Source: Pseudomonas sp. LRP2-20 (GTDB lineage Bacteria; Pseudomonadota; Gammaproteobacteria; Pseudomonadales; Pseudomonadaceae). Taken from it: a stretch of 64,000 nt of DNA. Below are positions 33,181 to 42,569 of this stretch, piece after piece. A program made the position numbers and the translations under genes. The DNA is taken from contig NZ_AP025944.1 of assembly GCF_024349685.1 (NCBI RefSeq), positions 2,362,001 to 2,426,000 on the forward strand. The letters are read 5' to 3'. Each line of letters opens with the position of its first letter. Positions within the stretch are counted from its first letter, which is position 1. The notes under the pieces are model-generated. The model made no database searches. It was not told where the DNA came from and worked only from the letters and a program-made list of their open reading frames with translations.

Positions 33181-36100
33181 ATGCTCGGTCTGGTCAAAAC
33201 GGCACTTCACAAGCCCTATACGTTTCTGGTGTTGGCGATTGTGATCTGCATCGTCGGTCCCTTGGCGGCAGTGCGCACGCCAAGTGATGTTTTCCCTGAT
33301 ATCGGCATACCGGTCATCGCGGTGGTGTGGCAATACGCAGGGCTGGCCCCGGACGCCATGTCGGGCCGGGTGATCTACACCTATGAGCGGGCACTGAGCA
33401 CCACGGTAAACGACATCGAACACATCGAATCGCAGTCGTTGCCGGGCATGGGCATCGTCAAGATCTTCTTCCAGCCCAGCGTCGACATCCGTACCGCCAA
33501 CGCGCAGGTCACCGCCGTTTCGCAGACCGTGCTCAAGCAGATGCCCGCCGGTATCACGCCACCGCTGATCCTCAACTACAGCGCCTCGACCGTGCCGATC
33601 CTGCAGATGGCGTTTTCCAGCCAGACCCTGTCCGAAGCGCGCATTCGCGACCTGGTGCAGAACAGCATTCGCCTGCCGCTGACCGCGGTACCCGGGCTGT
33701 CGATGCCGACCCCCATGGGCGGCAAGCAGCGCCAGATCACCCTCGACCTCGACCCGCAGGCACTGGCGGCCAAGGGCTTGTCCGCCGAGGACGTGGCCAA
33801 TGCGCTGGCGGCGCAGAACCAGATCATCCCGGTGGGCACGGCGAAGATCGGCCGCAACGAATTCACCGTGCTGCTGAACAACAGCCCCACGGCCATCGAC
33901 CAGCTCAACGCGTTGCCGGTCAAGGTCGTCGATGGCGCGCAGATCACCGTGGGCCAGGTGGCCCATGTGCGTGACGGTGCGCCCCCGCAAACCAATATCG
34001 TGCGCGTCGATGGCCGCCGCGCGGTGCTGATGCCAGCGCTGAAGAACGGCAACAACTCGACCCTGTCGATCGTCGACGGCATTCGCGGCATGTTGCCGCG
34101 CATCAACGAAACCCTGCCACCGGAACTCAAGACCTCGCTGCTTGGCGATGCCTCCACGGTGGTCAAGGCGTCGGTCGGCAGCGTGGCTCGCGAGGGCATC
34201 ATCGCCGCCTTGCTGACCAGCGCGATGATCCTGCTGTTCCTCGGCAGCTGGCGCTCGACCCTGATCATCGCCGCCTCGATCCCGCTGGCGGTGCTGTCGG
34301 CCATCGCCTTGCTGGCGGTCAGCGGGCAGACCCTCAATGTGATGACCCTCGGCGGCCTGGCGCTGGCCGTGGGCATTCTGGTCGACGACGCGACGGTGAC
34401 CATCGAAAACATCAACTGGCACCTGGAACAGGGCAAGTCGGTCCGCCGGGCCATCCTCGATGGCGCGCGGCAGATCGTCGGCCCGGCGTTCGTGGCCTTG
34501 TTGTGCATCTGCGTTGTATTTGTTCCGATGTTCATGCTCCAGGGCATCGCCGGATACCTGTTCCGGCCCATGGCATTGGCAGTGATGTTCGCCATGGGGA
34601 GCTCTTTTATTCTGTCGCGTACCTTGGTGCCGACCCTGGCCATGTTCCTGCTCAAGCCGCACCGGGTGGAGCAGGGCGAGGGGCGGCACCCCGAGGACGC
34701 GTATCTCAATCACCACGAAGGCGACAAGTCGGCCAACCCGCTGGTGCGCCTGCAGGCCGGTTTCGAAGCCGGCTTTGCCCGGCTGCGCGATGGCTACCAG
34801 GGCCTGCTCGAACTGGCCCTGGCCAACCGTCGGCGGTTCCTGCTTGGCTTCCTCGGTTGCGTGCTGGCCAGCTTCGCGCTGTTGCCAATGCTGGGTGAGG
34901 ATTTCTTCCCCGAAACCGATGCCGGGGCAATGGCACTGCATGTGCGCCTGCCTTTGGGCACGCGCATCGAAGAAAGCGCTGCGGCCTTCGACCGTATCGA
35001 AAGCCGCATTCGCGAAGTGCTGCCGGCAGAGGCCGTGGCGTCGATCATCGACAACATCGGCCTGCCCATCAGCGGCATCGACATGGCCTACAACACCAGC
35101 GGCACGGTCGGCCCGCAGGACGGCGACATCCAGGTGTCGCTCAACTCCGGCCACGGACCGACCGCCACTTACGTGAAGCGCCTGCGCGAGGTGCTGCCAG
35201 ACAGTTTCCCCGGCACCACCTTCGCCTTCCTCCCGGCCGACATCAGCAGCCAGATCCTCAACTTCGGCGCGCCGGCACCGCTGGACGTGAAGATTTCCGG
35301 CCCCAATGATGCTGCCAACCGCGTCTATGCAGCCGAAGTGATGCGCCGCCTGCGGCATGTTCCGGGCATCGCCGACCTGCGCCTGCAGCAGTCGCAAAGC
35401 TACCCGTCGCTGCAGGTCGATGTCGACCGCAAGCGCGCCGCCGAGCTGGGCATCACCGAACGCGATGTCACCGCCAGCCTGGGCGCTTCGCTGGCCGGTA
35501 CCTCGCAGACGGCGCCGACCTACTGGCTCAACCCGGCCAATGGTGTGTCCTATTCCGTGGTCGGCGCGACCCCGCAGTACAAGATGAGCAGCATCGCCCA
35601 GCTGGAGGCGCTGCCGATCACCGGCAGCAACGGGCACACCGCTGTGCTCGGCGGCATCGCCAGCCTGGCGCGCACCAACACCGCCGACGTGGTCAGCCAC
35701 TACAACATCACCCCGACCCTGGACCTGTACGCCAACGTCCAGGGCCGTGACCTGGGCGGTATCGCCGCCGACATCCAGCAGGTCATCGACGACACCGCGC
35801 ACCTGCGCCCCAAGGGCGCCACCGTCAGCCTGCACGGCCAGATCAGCGCGCTGCACGAAGCCTTCCACGGCCTGGGCCTGGGCCTGCTGGGCGCGGTGGT
35901 GCTGATCTACCTGCTGATCGTGGTCAACTTCCAGTCCTGGGTCGACCCGTTCGTGATCATCACCGCATTGCCCGCCGCGCTGGCCGGTATCGTCTGGATG
36001 CTGTTCGTCACCGGCACCACGCTGTCGGTGCCGGCACTCACCGGGGCAATCCTGTGCATGGGCGTGGCCACCGCCAACTCGGTGCTGGTGGTCAGCTTCT

Positions 36101-36378
36101 GCCGCGAGCGCCTGGCAGTGCATGGCGATGCCGTGAAGGCCGCCATGGAGGCCGGTTTCACTCGCTTTCGGCCCGTGCTGATGACGGCCCTGGCGATGAT
36201 CATCGGCATGCTGCCGCTGGCCCTGTCCCAGGAGCAGAACGCGCCGCTGGGCAGGGCGGTGATTGGCGGGCTGATCGTTGCCACCACGGCGACCCTGCTG
36301 TTCGTGCCGGTGGTCTTCAGCCTGGCCCACCGCCGCTCAACCCCTCACGCTGTCGTTGGAGAAAACCTGCATGCCTAG
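33181..36378 (+). CDS. RND efflux permease, second system
   Basis: Proton-driven inner-membrane pump of 1065 residues. I chose the ATG at 33181, preceded by GGGAGCAGGGT. The start MLGLVKTALHKPYTFLVLAI and the DVFPDIGIPVIAVVWQYAGL segment place it in a branch away from MexB/MexF. TM4 has the relay aspartates (LAVGILVDDATVTIENINWH). In TM10 the usual lysine is absent: CMGVATANSVLVVSFCRERL has Ala where MexF-like pumps have Lys. This difference is known in some RND branches, but it means the proton path is not the AcrB type. GC content is high and uniform, in contrast to the AT-rich DNA upstream. First gene of a three-gene operon. Confidence 0.93.
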   Translation: MLGLVKTALHKPYTFLVLAIVICIVGPLAAVRTPSDVFPDIGIPVIAVVWQYAGLAPDAMSGRVIYTYERALSTTVNDIEHIESQSLPGMGIVKIFFQPSVDIRTANAQVTAVSQTVLKQMPAGITPPLILNYSASTVPILQMAFSSQTLSEARIRDLVQNSIRLPLTAVPGLSMPTPMGGKQRQITLDLDPQALAAKGLSAEDVANALAAQNQIIPVGTAKIGRNEFTVLLNNSPTAIDQLNALPVKVVDGAQITVGQVAHVRDGAPPQTNIVRVDGRRAVLMPALKNGNNSTLSIVDGIRGMLPRINETLPPELKTSLLGDASTVVKASVGSVAREGIIAALLTSAMILLFLGSWRSTLIIAASIPLAVLSAIALLAVSGQTLNVMTLGGLALAVGILVDDATVTIENINWHLEQGKSVRRAILDGARQIVGPAFVALLCICVVFVPMFMLQGIAGYLFRPMALAVMFAMGSSFILSRTLVPTLAMFLLKPHRVEQGEGRHPEDAYLNHHEGDKSANPLVRLQAGFEAGFARLRDGYQGLLELALANRRRFLLGFLGCVLASFALLPMLGEDFFPETDAGAMALHVRLPLGTRIEESAAAFDRIESRIREVLPAEAVASIIDNIGLPISGIDMAYNTSGTVGPQDGDIQVSLNSGHGPTATYVKRLREVLPDSFPGTTFAFLPADISSQILNFGAPAPLDVKISGPNDAANRVYAAEVMRRLRHVPGIADLRLQQSQSYPSLQVDVDRKRAAELGITERDVTASLGASLAGTSQTAPTYWLNPANGVSYSVVGATPQYKMSSIAQLEALPITGSNGHTAVLGGIASLARTNTADVVSHYNITPTLDLYANVQGRDLGGIAADIQQVIDDTAHLRPKGATVSLHGQISALHEAFHGLGLGLLGAVVLIYLLIVVNFQSWVDPFVIITALPAALAGIVWMLFVTGTTLSVPALTGAILCMGVATANSVLVVSFCRERLAVHGDAVKAAMEAGFTRFRPVLMTALAMIIGMLPLALSQEQNAPLGRAVIGGLIVATTATLLFVPVVFSLAHRRSTPHAVVGENLHA

Positions 36379-37537
36379 CCGTTGCGTAGCTGATCGTCGG
36401 CGCTTGAAACCCATGGGGGGCGCCGGCCTGGGCCTGGCTGCCCTGGTGGTTGCGCTGGGCGTGTACGCCCGGCAGCACCAGGCCGCTGCGGTGCAGGCGT
36501 GGACCGAGCACCGGGCGACGCCTGCGGTGGTCACCTTTACCCCGTCGCTGAATGCTGGCGGTGAAACGCTGAGCCTGCCGGCTCACCTGCAGGCCTGGAA
36601 CATGGCGCGGATCAATGCCCGGGTCAGCGGTTACCTGAAGAACTGGCAGGTGGACATCGGCACGGTGGTCACGGCCGGCCAGCCGCTCGCCGAAATCGAC
36701 AGCCCCGAACTCGACCAGCAGCTGGCCCAGGCCAAGGCCAGGCTGGCGCAGCACCAGGCCAGTGCAGCGCTGGCGCAAAGCACCGCTGCGCGCTGGCAGC
36801 ACCTGTTCGCCAGCCATTCGGTGTCGCGCCAGGAGGTGGATGAGAAGGTGGCCGCCGCCGCAGTCGCCAGCGCCGATGCACAGGCCGCCGAGGCGGACTA
36901 TGTGCGGCTGAAGGACCTGGCGGCGTACAAGGTCATTCGCGCACCGTTCACCGGCACCATCACCGCCCGGCACGCGCAGGTCGGCCAGTTGGTCAAGGCC
37001 GATAGCGACAGTGCCACTTCGCTGTTCGACATCGCCGACACCCGCCGCCTGCGCCTGTACGTGCCGGTGCCGCAGAGCTACGCCAGCCAGATTCTGCCCG
37101 GCATGCAGGTGCAGTTGTCGGTGCCTGAACGACCTGGCCAGCACTTCACCGCGGCGTTGCTGGGTACCTCCACCGCCGTCGACCAGGGCTCGGGCACGCT
37201 GCTGGCGCAGTACGCGGTGGAAAACGCCAGCGCGGCGTTGCTGCCGGGCGACTACGCCAGCGCCCGCATTACCCTGCGCAGCAATGCCCAGGCCGTGAGC
37301 ATTCCTGCCAGTGCCCTGATCTTCAGGGCCCAAGGGCCGCAGGTGGCGGTGCTCGATGCGCAGAACCGCGCGCACCTGCGCAGCATTCATATCGCCCAGG
37401 ACCTGGGCAGCACGCTGATCGTCGACGGTGGCCTGGGCCTGAAGGACCAGGTGGTGGACAATCCGCCCGATGCCCTGCGTGACAATGATGCAGTGCGCAG
37501 CGTAACGCCGGGAGGTGTGCATGCGCCCTCGGTTTAA
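36371..37537 (+). CDS. RND efflux periplasmic adaptor, second system
   Basis: Membrane-fusion protein of 388 residues. The N terminus carries one membrane segment (MGGAGLGLAALVVALGVYAR) and no lipobox. The lipoyl half-motif RVSGYLKNWQVDIGTVVTAG is followed by the hairpin PLAEIDSPELDQQLAQAKAR and the second half RAPFTGTITARHAQVGQLV. The late part (LGLKDQVVDNPPDALRDNDA) matches the adaptor C terminus. The start at 36371 overlaps the pump stop by eight bases, with GGAG nine bases upstream. It bridges the permease and the outer-membrane channel. Confidence 0.92.
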   Translation: MPSRCVADRRRLKPMGGAGLGLAALVVALGVYARQHQAAAVQAWTEHRATPAVVTFTPSLNAGGETLSLPAHLQAWNMARINARVSGYLKNWQVDIGTVVTAGQPLAEIDSPELDQQLAQAKARLAQHQASAALAQSTAARWQHLFASHSVSRQEVDEKVAAAAVASADAQAAEADYVRLKDLAAYKVIRAPFTGTITARHAQVGQLVKADSDSATSLFDIADTRRLRLYVPVPQSYASQILPGMQVQLSVPERPGQHFTAALLGTSTAVDQGSGTLLAQYAVENASAALLPGDYASARITLRSNAQAVSIPASALIFRAQGPQVAVLDAQNRAHLRSIHIAQDLGSTLIVDGGLGLKDQVVDNPPDALRDNDAVRSVTPGGVHAPSV

Positions 37538-38936
37538 GCGCAGCGGGCTGCTGCTGTGCCTGGCCTTGCAAGGCTGTTCGCTGGCCCCTCATTACCAGGT
37601 ACCAGAGGCGAAATTACCGGCTCATTATGGCGACCGGGTAGGGGCCTGGCAGATGGTGGGCACAGAGCAGAGGTTGCCAGCGCAGTGGTGGAAGCTGTTC
37701 GAAGACAAGCGGCTCAATGAGCTGCAGGTACAACTTGAGGCGTCGAATCCAGATCTCGCCGCTGCAGTGGCGCACTACGATGCGGCCGCAGCCTATGCCC
37801 AAGGGTTGCATGGCGGCCTTTGGCCGCAGGCGAGCGCGACTGTCACGCCGTTACGCCAGCGGCAGTCGGACCGCCGGCCGTTGCGTGGTGATACCCAGCC
37901 ATCAATCTACAACAGCGATACCGCTGGGCTGAGCTTGAACTTCGACCTCGATCTCTGGGGAAAGCTTCGTAACCAAGTCGCAGCTGGTGACGCTGAAGCC
38001 CAGGCTTCTGGAGATGACCTGGCAGCGGCGCGATTGAGTCTGCAGAAGCAACTTGCCGTTCTCTATGTTCGATTGCGAGGCTTGGATGTACAGCATCATC
38101 TGCTGGGTGATGCCCTGACACATCGGACCCAACTGCTCACGCTGATTCAAGATAGGTACCAAGGCAATATAGCGAGCGAGTTGGATCTCGACCGAGCAAC
38201 GGCGCGCCTGTCAGAGGCGAACGCGCAGGTGGATGAGGTAATCGCTCAGCGCCGCCTGGCGGAGCATGCAATAGCAGAGCTTGTGGGCAAGTTGCCCAGC
38301 GAGTTCTCGCTTGCTGACGATCAGACCCCCTTGGAGCCACCCCAGGTACCGCACGATCTGCCGAGTAAGCTGTTGCAGAGTCGACCCGATATCGCAGCAG
38401 CGGAGCGACGTGTCTATGCGGCCAACGCCAACATCGGTGTTGCCCGAGCGGCGTGGTACCCAGACTTCAGTCTGATGGGGCTTGTCGGCGGGCAAACCCA
38501 GGGAGCTGGAAACTTGTTGGCGTCGGCTAACCGCTTCTGGGCGGTGGGCCCCGTTCTACAGCTGCCCATATTGGATGGGGGAAAACGAGAAGCGGATGAG
38601 CAGAAAGCCGTGGCTGAGTTCGATGAGGCCGCTGCGTCCTACCACGGCAAGGTGCTTCATGCTGTGCGGGAGGTTGAAGATAACCTTGCCCAGATCGGCG
38701 ATCTTGGCCAACAAGCCAGGGATGTGAAAAGCGCTGCAGATGCTGCCACGGCAGCAGAAAGTATTGCCATGAATAGCTACAAGCAGGGAGCGGTAAGCCT
38801 TATCGACGTTCTCACCGCCCAGCTCGATGCGCTGCAGACGAAGCAGGATCTTCAAGCGCTACAGATCAAGCAGGTAGAGGCATGCATTGGCTTGATGGTA
38901 TCGCTTGGCGGCGGGTGGGCTCAGCAGCCAGGCTGA
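37521..38936 (+). CDS. RND efflux outer-membrane channel lipoprotein, second system
   Basis: NodT-family channel of 471 residues. The leader ends in the lipobox LALQGC followed by SLAPHYQVPEAKLPAHYG. Repeat halves contain LNFDLDLWGKLRNQVAAGDA and LLQSRPDIAAAERRVYAANA. I chose the ATG at 37521, six bases after GGGAGGT; it overlaps the adaptor end by 17 bp. From about 37.6 kb the codon use becomes less GC-rich than in the first two genes, which suggests the channel gene has a different history from the pump and adaptor. Confidence 0.92.
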   Translation: MRPRFKRSGLLLCLALQGCSLAPHYQVPEAKLPAHYGDRVGAWQMVGTEQRLPAQWWKLFEDKRLNELQVQLEASNPDLAAAVAHYDAAAAYAQGLHGGLWPQASATVTPLRQRQSDRRPLRGDTQPSIYNSDTAGLSLNFDLDLWGKLRNQVAAGDAEAQASGDDLAAARLSLQKQLAVLYVRLRGLDVQHHLLGDALTHRTQLLTLIQDRYQGNIASELDLDRATARLSEANAQVDEVIAQRRLAEHAIAELVGKLPSEFSLADDQTPLEPPQVPHDLPSKLLQSRPDIAAAERRVYAANANIGVARAAWYPDFSLMGLVGGQTQGAGNLLASANRFWAVGPVLQLPILDGGKREADEQKAVAEFDEAAASYHGKVLHAVREVEDNLAQIGDLGQQARDVKSAADAATAAESIAMNSYKQGAVSLIDVLTAQLDALQTKQDLQALQIKQVEACIGLMVSLGGGWAQQPG

Positions 38937-40086
38937 TGCGTTGTGACCTCAGAGGCAACTTTGTAAGCAGGCGGAAGAGCAGAAAAAAGGCATTCGTAGC
39001 GCTTCAAGCCTCGGCCTTTCTGCCAGCACGTTACATTTCGAAAGGAGCCACTTAAGTATCCATTCCGCAATCTATGCACGCAAGAGTGCCATGGTGGTGG
39101 TCAGTTGCTACAGATACTTGCTGTGGGGCTCAGTGCAACAGATTTCAAGCGTCCTTATGCTCGACTTTCAATGATTGCGGAACCCGTAGAGATTAAGCAA
39201 ATCGGTCTTGGTTTCAACAGCCATCTTTCTTATGGCCGATGTGCTGAGAGAACTGGTCAAAAAACCGGACGCTGCTTACCCAAGCTTGATTTTAGAGGAG
39301 CCGGTCCCGTTCGGAATTCCTTAACCATGGTGTGCAAGACGTAACTAATTTAGCAAGAAATTGGGGTGAGGTGACCTGCTTCACCCCTCGGAAAATTAAT
39401 TTTATCAGCCGGAGTGAGAGCAGCTTTTGGAGCCTCACGTATGCTCGACATTTTAAATTGCATCTTTGATGATCATCGTCGTCTAATTGAGCTTAATTCG
39501 TACATTGTCGTGTTATTAAATATGTACAACGTATTATGCATAAGGTTTTACCATTAATGTCGGATAACGTTCGCTTATCAGACCTAATAGAATGCAGGGC
39601 AGCACGAGGTGGTAGGCGTATCTAAAAAGGGCCTTCCACTTGCGTGTCGACCCTCTTGAAGCTGTCCTTGAGTTCGCAATCCAGAGCTTTGGTCACTATC
39701 CATTGTGGGTAGCGGATCGCCCGCAACTCTGGAAGCGTCACGCTAGCTTCTGATTGGGCGGCTTGCCCTTGATCGTCTGATTCGCTCCCCTTACGCTCAA
39801 ATCATCTGCGCCAAAGCTCTTGGCTTCTGACAGAGCCGAGGTGCGGCAAAAGGGGCTTTTCGACTATGAGCGTGTAGTGCGGGGTTAAGAATATTTGAAT
39901 GCACGGTAACGGCCGGTGCGGCGGAGTTTTCAAATGAAGCTGGCGGGCATAGCATTCGATCTAGCGCTGTTCCTCGCCTTGCCGCAATCCTATGAAATCG
40001 ATCGGTCCATGCTGAAAACTTAGGTAAAGTGCTCTCAGATGTACTAACATAACCAATCAATTTCATCTGGTATCGAGGAAGTATCT
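38937..40086. other. Long non-coding or degraded stretch
   Basis: About 1150 bp with no gene I can support. Open frames at 39105-39344 (plus) and 39797-40066 (minus) lack ribosome sites and recognisable families. A hairpin GGGGTGA / TCACCCC lies near 39362-39386. The AT-rich 39.4-39.6 kb section and 39.9-40.1 kb probably hold the promoter of the MvaT-type gene. Confidence 0.55.
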
Positions 40087-40455
40087 ATGTCCCGTCTGGC
40101 AGAATTCCGTCAGCTTGAACAGAAATTGGCCGCACAGCTGGCCGAGCTGGAAGCTTTGAAAGGCTCGTCTGAGCTCCAGAAAGAAATCGAATTCGAGACT
40201 AAGCTGCGCGATCTGCTCGCCACGTATGGCTACAGCCTGCGCGATGTCATCAATATCTTGGATCCGCAGGCCAGCCGTCGTTCTGCAGCCCCAGCTGGCG
40301 ATGAAAGAGCTCCGCGCCGTGCCCGCCAGGTTAAGCAGTACAAGAACCCGCACAACGGCGAGATCATCGAAACCAAAGGCGGCAATCACAAGCTGCTTAA
40401 GGAATGGAAAGCCGAGTACGGGGCCGATGAAGTAGAAAGCTGGGTCTCTCGATGA
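40087..40455 (+). CDS. MvaT/TurA-type H-NS family nucleoid protein
   Basis: Xenogeneic silencer of 122 residues. The N-terminal half is a coiled coil for oligomerisation (SRLAEFRQLEQKLAAQLAEL to about residue 60). A flexible Ala/Arg-rich linker follows (SRRSAAPAGDERAPRRARQV). The C-terminal DNA-binding part is YKNPHNGEIIETKGGNHKLL with the AT-pincer-like lysines. GAGGA lies eight bases before the ATG. P. putida carries several such paralogues (TurA-TurE); the location in accessory-like DNA suggests this is one of the extra copies rather than the main one. Confidence 0.92.
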   Translation: MSRLAEFRQLEQKLAAQLAELEALKGSSELQKEIEFETKLRDLLATYGYSLRDVINILDPQASRRSAAPAGDERAPRRARQVKQYKNPHNGEIIETKGGNHKLLKEWKAEYGADEVESWVSR

Positions 40456-40487
40456 GCTCTTCTGCAAATCAGTGATGCATTGCCAGA

Positions 40488-40511
40488 AGCCGTCCTATGG
40501 GGCGGCTTTAT
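40488..40511 (+). terminator. Terminator of the MvaT-type gene
   Basis: Stem GCCGTCC / GGGCGGC (seven pairs, one G-U) with a TATG loop, flanked by AA and TT and followed by TTTATT. It lies 33 bp after the stop. Confidence 0.85.
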
Positions 40512-40710
40512 TGTAGAGCTACTTTACTGGGCTCGCGTAAAGGGCCTGAAATCTTCGTAGGAGCAGCGTCATCAAGCTGCATCAGCTTGCCGATCTAGAC
40601 GACTAACTCCTCCGCGGTTTTCTCTTGGGGGATGCTCGCCGCAAAAGCTATTTGCCATACGAGTTCTGTATGTATCCTTATTATCAAGGCATAGGCATTC
40701 CTGTGAAGGC

Positions 40711-41472
40711 TTAGCTCGACAGCGCTAGACCAATCAGATGCGGCACTGCTTTTTCTGCGGGGCCTGTCAGCATGATCTCGTTCGGGCCATTCATGGATAC
40801 ATCTATGGTATTAACGTGTATGACCACTGCACCAGACGATAGTGCTATATCTGGCAAGTCCGCAGCAGGCCGGACCACGCCGGAGGTCCCGATAGAAAGC
40901 AAGGTGTCACACTGTCGTGCTGCTCGGCTGGCAATTTTCCATGCGCCTGGCGGTAGATCTTCCCCAAACCACACCATACCTGGACGCAAGCGACCATTGC
41001 ATCGACGGCAGCGTGGCGGTTCTATCAATGCGCCCTCCGTTGGGGGGATCGGAAAAACCAGCCGTTCTGCGACATATCGATGACAGGCAAAACACTTGGG
41101 GTGCATCAGGCTCCCATGGAGATGAAGTACATCCTGATTCCCCGCACGCTCGTGCAGATCATCAACGTTCTGAGTAACCACCGTGACACTCCGGGCACTG
41201 CCAGATAAACGATGGATCGCACGATGTGCCGCATTGGGCTGAGCTTGGATAACCTGCTGGCGCCGCCATAAGTACCAGCCCCAAACCAGCGCTGGATTTT
41301 CGCGGAATGCCTTTGCAGTTTCTAAACGCTGCGGGTCTTGGCGCTCCCACAACCCTGTCAGTCGGTCACGAAAAGTTGGAATGCCGCTGCCGGCAGAAAT
41401 GCCAGCGCCGGTAAACACCATGATACGTTGAGCAGACCGCAGTATCTCAGCGGCTTTTGTTAGGGTGTCCAC
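40711..41472 (-). CDS. Sir2-family NAD-dependent protein deacylase
   Basis: Class III bacterial sirtuin of 253 residues that removes acyl groups from lysine using NAD. NAD-binding GAGISAGSGIPTFRD is at about 22-36, TQNVDDLHERAGNQDVLHLH contains the Asn-Asp pair and the catalytic His, and four zinc cysteines sit in CFAC and CRRC. Tyr and Arg in GWYLWRRQQ match the pair that gives CobB-type enzymes desuccinylase activity. The GTG start lacks a strong ribosome site. It is isolated; neighbours are a MvaT paralogue and an unknown gene, so it may be an accessory or phage-defence-linked sirtuin rather than the housekeeping one. Confidence 0.9.
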   Translation of the reverse strand: MDTLTKAAEILRSAQRIMVFTGAGISAGSGIPTFRDRLTGLWERQDPQRLETAKAFRENPALVWGWYLWRRQQVIQAQPNAAHRAIHRLSGSARSVTVVTQNVDDLHERAGNQDVLHLHGSLMHPKCFACHRYVAERLVFPIPPTEGALIEPPRCRRCNGRLRPGMVWFGEDLPPGAWKIASRAARQCDTLLSIGTSGVVRPAADLPDIALSSGAVVIHVNTIDVSMNGPNEIMLTGPAEKAVPHLIGLALSS

Positions 41473-41662
41473 GGGTATTCATCATCCTAACGCGGGGCAG
41501 AGAAGGCACCCCGCAGAACGGCCGAGGAAGCCATCGGAATAGACTTTATCAAGTGAACGACCCAAACGTGCGCCTCGTGCCGAATAGCAAGGCTCACGGT
41601 CACGGAGCCCAAGCCACATTCTGGATGGGCTTCACCGGCCAACGACGGTATGCGCTCCTGCA

Positions 41663-42148
41663 TTAATAGTGCGCGTACAACTGCGGTTCGTCAGCAGATT
41701 TTGGTGGAAGGACCTCGCAGGCCACTCTCGCCTTTAGGTTCCGCGCCGAGTACAACGCATGTGACCGTTTCCGCAGGCGTAAATCTAGATCCCCCAATTT
41801 GTAGGTGGCCACCGCGGTCTCGTAAATCACCGCGCTTTGCGAGCACTCAAGCCCGCGGTGAATCACAATTTTACGAAGCTCCTCCAGGCTCCAGTGCGTA
41901 CGTCCGGTGATAGATGGAGGGCATAGCATTTGTACCTGCGCGATCTCGACGCCTGTTGCCTGGGAGAGGAAGACGTTGAGTTCGTAGGCATCTTCAACTA
42001 CAGCTGCTCGCTCGTTCTCACCGTTGAAAAGCGGCCGCAAGGTTACCCAAAAGCACATCCCTTCAATTTCACAATAGGAACCCGTACGGACAGAACGGGT
42101 GTGAGATTCGGACAAATAGATCAAAACGGGCTCCACTGAGCGCTGCAT
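41663..42148 (-). CDS. Uncharacterised protein divergent from the XRE regulator
   Basis: Protein of 161 residues with no membrane segment and no signal peptide. Distinct stretches are VRTGSYCEIEGMCFWVTLRP, SLEELRKIVIHRGLECSQSA and YKLGDLDLRLRKRSHALYS. AGGGG lies just before the ATG. I recognise no family. The start is 52 bp from the XRE operator dyad at 42200-42230, so it is probably controlled by the XRE protein and may be its functional partner. Confidence 0.6.
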   Translation of the reverse strand: MQRSVEPVLIYLSESHTRSVRTGSYCEIEGMCFWVTLRPLFNGENERAAVVEDAYELNVFLSQATGVEIAQVQMLCPPSITGRTHWSLEELRKIVIHRGLECSQSAVIYETAVATYKLGDLDLRLRKRSHALYSARNLKARVACEVLPPKSADEPQLYAHY

Positions 42149-42199
42149 ACCCCTAGGCGATCAGTCACCAGGGCTGGAAAGCTCAAATTATCCCACAAT

Positions 42200-42230
42200 G
42201 AACACTATAGATTGTAGCCCTATCGTGTTC
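42200..42230. promoter_or_regulatory. XRE operator dyad in the divergent spacer
   Basis: GAACACTATAG (42200-42210) and CTATCGTGTTC (42220-42230) form an inverted pair over a 9-bp gap, with 10 of 11 positions matching. A third copy of the same 11-mer lies at 42570-42580 after the gene. The TATAGT/TATCGT cores could double as -10 hexamers, but I see no convincing -35. The second arm also forms its own dyad CTATCG-TGTT-CGATAG. Confidence 0.7.
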
Positions 42231-42240
42231 GATAGCGCTT

Positions 42241-42266
42241 CATCATTCCTTTTATGAGGAATGATG
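42241..42266 (+). promoter_or_regulatory. Perfect inverted repeat that hides the XRE ribosome site
   Basis: CATCATTCCT / AGGAATGATG, ten pairs around a six-base loop. The right arm contains the AGGA ribosome site and the first in-frame ATG codons. In the mRNA this stem would block initiation, so translation of the regulator may be self-limited or condition-dependent. It could also be a DNA operator. Confidence 0.65.
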
Positions 42267-42542
42267 ATGGAAATCCGTGAATCCCTGGGTGAGGCACTGC
42301 GGCGCATGCGCATTCTTCACGACCTAACCCAGGAAGATTTCGCCGTAGTCAGTAGTCGAACCTACGTGAGCTCCCTCGAACGCGGACTCAAGTCGCCGAC
42401 TATTCAAAAAATCGAAGAGCTGGCCGGCCGCATAGGTATTCACCCACTCAGCCTCATCGTGTCTGCTTACCTTATTCAAGACCCCGATGTGGGTTTCGAC
42501 GGGTTGATCAAGCAGGTGAAAAAAGAGGTGCTCAAGCCCTGA
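42267..42542 (+). CDS. Small XRE-family HTH regulator
   Basis: A 91-residue protein that is mostly one Cro/CI-type helix-turn-helix: ALRRMRILHDLTQEDFAVVS, SRTYVSSLERGLKSPTIQKI and EELAGRIGIHPLSLIVSAY. A short C-terminal tail ending KKEVLKP follows. Three ATG codons in tandem (42261, 42264, 42267) are possible starts; I chose the last because it is six bases from GAGGA. Its size and surroundings, with repeated operators and a divergent gene, resemble controllers of toxin-antitoxin, restriction-modification or mobile-element functions. No methylase or nuclease is seen here. Confidence 0.88.
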   Translation: MEIRESLGEALRRMRILHDLTQEDFAVVSSRTYVSSLERGLKSPTIQKIEELAGRIGIHPLSLIVSAYLIQDPDVGFDGLIKQVKKEVLKP

Positions 42543-42569
42543 CGGTCGATCTCGCGCCAAAAATGAGCG

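Noticed and set aside
33133..36330. Very long open frame on the minus strand opposite the second RND pump
   Set aside because: It is the antisense shadow of a GC-rich pump gene; the product is low-complexity (Gly/His/Arg/Gln-rich) with no family, while the plus-strand frame is a complete RND protein.
39105..39344. Open frame of 79 codons in the 39-kb gap
   Set aside because: No ribosome site, no recognisable family and poor codon pattern.
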